In this document: positions 35,154-35,347 of the stretch, in pieces
Layout of the letters: every line of letters begins with the position of its first letter
Numbering within the stretch: position 1 is the first letter of the stretch
Source of the DNA: Chitinophagaceae bacterium
Lineage (GTDB): Bacteria > Bacteroidota > Bacteroidia > Chitinophagales > Chitinophagaceae
DNA: 35,347 bases
Direction: 5' to 3'
NCBI GenBank assembly: GCA_947442625.1
Contig: CANEWJ010000011.1
Location: 1 to 35,347, forward strand
Position numbers and translations under genes: made by a program
The notes under the pieces: generated by a model
Seen by the model: only the letters and a program-made list of their open reading frames with translations
Database searches by the model: none
Told to the model about the DNA's origin: nothing

Positions 35154-35185
35154 TTTGCAGATATAATTTTAAACAGCTAATTTTG
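35154..35185 (+). promoter_or_regulatory. Downstream promoter (P2) of the presumed rRNA operon
   Basis: TTTG at 35154-35157 and TAATTTTG at 35178-35185 are 20 bases apart, a second full consensus match 106 bases after P1. Transcription should start near 35191, at a small hairpin with 5-base arms (35190-35194 and 35200-35204). Confidence 0.72.
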
Positions 35186-35190
35186 CACTC

Positions 35191-35347
35191 CCAATTCGGT
35201 TGGGCAGTTTTGCAAGAGGCTGAAAGATCTTTGAAAGTTTGGAAAGCAGTAACACTCAAATAACCGTCGCAAGATGGTTAGAGGTAAGGTAAGACGCAAT
35301 TATTAGTTTTTTTTGAATTTGAGCAATCAATTTCTACATTATTTACA
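35191..35347 (+). other. Probable pre-16S rRNA leader
   Basis: No open frame is seen. The stretch has a boxA-like GATCTTTGAAA at 35226-35236 and ends with an A/T-rich segment finishing in CATTATTTACA. In Chitinophagaceae such a segment commonly sits directly before the 16S rRNA gene, which would begin just past the window. The rRNA itself is not visible, so this rests on promoter strength and remembered leader layout. Confidence 0.6.

Noticed and set aside
1-35347. tRNA genes, CRISPR arrays, insertion sequences, prophage or defence genes
   Set aside because: I read the intergenic stretches for cloverleaf, direct-repeat and transposase signals and saw none; apart from the HAD remnant, the genes are intact metabolic genes.

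Overview
The window comes from a Bacteroidota chromosome, most likely a Chitinophagaceae-type (order Chitinophagales) soil or plant-associated bacterium. The grounds are moderate GC content, promoters with the Bacteroidota -7 element TAnnTTTG in front of many genes, little use of Shine-Dalgarno sites, Bacteroidota-typical families (DUF4476, GH95, GH127, nadC-nadA-nadB order, bifunctional RibBA) and a pre-16S leader of the kind seen in Chitinophagaceae at the right edge. The genus call is inference.

Layout, left to right. (1) 1-673: the end of an unrecognised protein. (2) 790-4296: a dihydroorotase-like amidohydrolase and an SbtA-type bicarbonate permease on the minus strand, divergent from a LysR regulator whose promoter carries a long inverted repeat. 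(3) 4359-7720: nadC-nadA-nadB, the complete aspartate-to-nicotinate-mononucleotide branch of NAD synthesis. (4) 7697-11070: riboflavin synthesis, ribD divergent from ribE-ribBA-ribH. (5) 11121-11450: a broken HAD phosphatase. (6) 11464-15852: myo-inositol oxygenase divergent from a sodium:solute symporter, an unlisted 57-residue membrane protein, an FNR-type flavin reductase and a secreted SGNH hydrolase. (7) 15853-17240: an ECF sigma factor, a short single-pass membrane protein and a Spy/CpxP-like periplasmic protein. (8) 17394-30356: a large catabolic region. (9) 30431-34968: a secreted M1 aminopeptidase, a DUF4476 protein and truA. (10) 34969-35347: no gene, but tandem strong promoters and a leader, apparently ending just before a 16S rRNA gene.

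The most interesting part is region 8. It holds all four steps that turn trans-4-hydroxy-L-proline into alpha-ketoglutarate: 4-hydroxyproline epimerase (22784), a D-amino-acid-dehydrogenase-type flavoenzyme (28265), a DapA-family deaminase (17394) and an alpha-ketoglutarate-semialdehyde dehydrogenase (18348). Between the epimerase and the flavoenzyme, in the same direction and nearly without gaps, lie two secreted glycosidases: a GH95 enzyme and a GH127 enzyme with the full cysteine/zinc site of beta-L-arabinofuranosidases. A secreted DUF885 metallopeptidase-like protein follows the deaminase and dehydrogenase. Plant extensins are hydroxyproline-rich and carry beta-L-arabinofuranose on hydroxyproline, so the simplest reading is one locus that removes the sugars from plant hydroxyproline-rich glycoproteins, cuts the peptide and burns the hydroxyproline. 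The neighbouring myo-inositol oxygenase module also fits a plant-derived diet. No SusC/SusD pair or dedicated regulator for this region lies inside the window.
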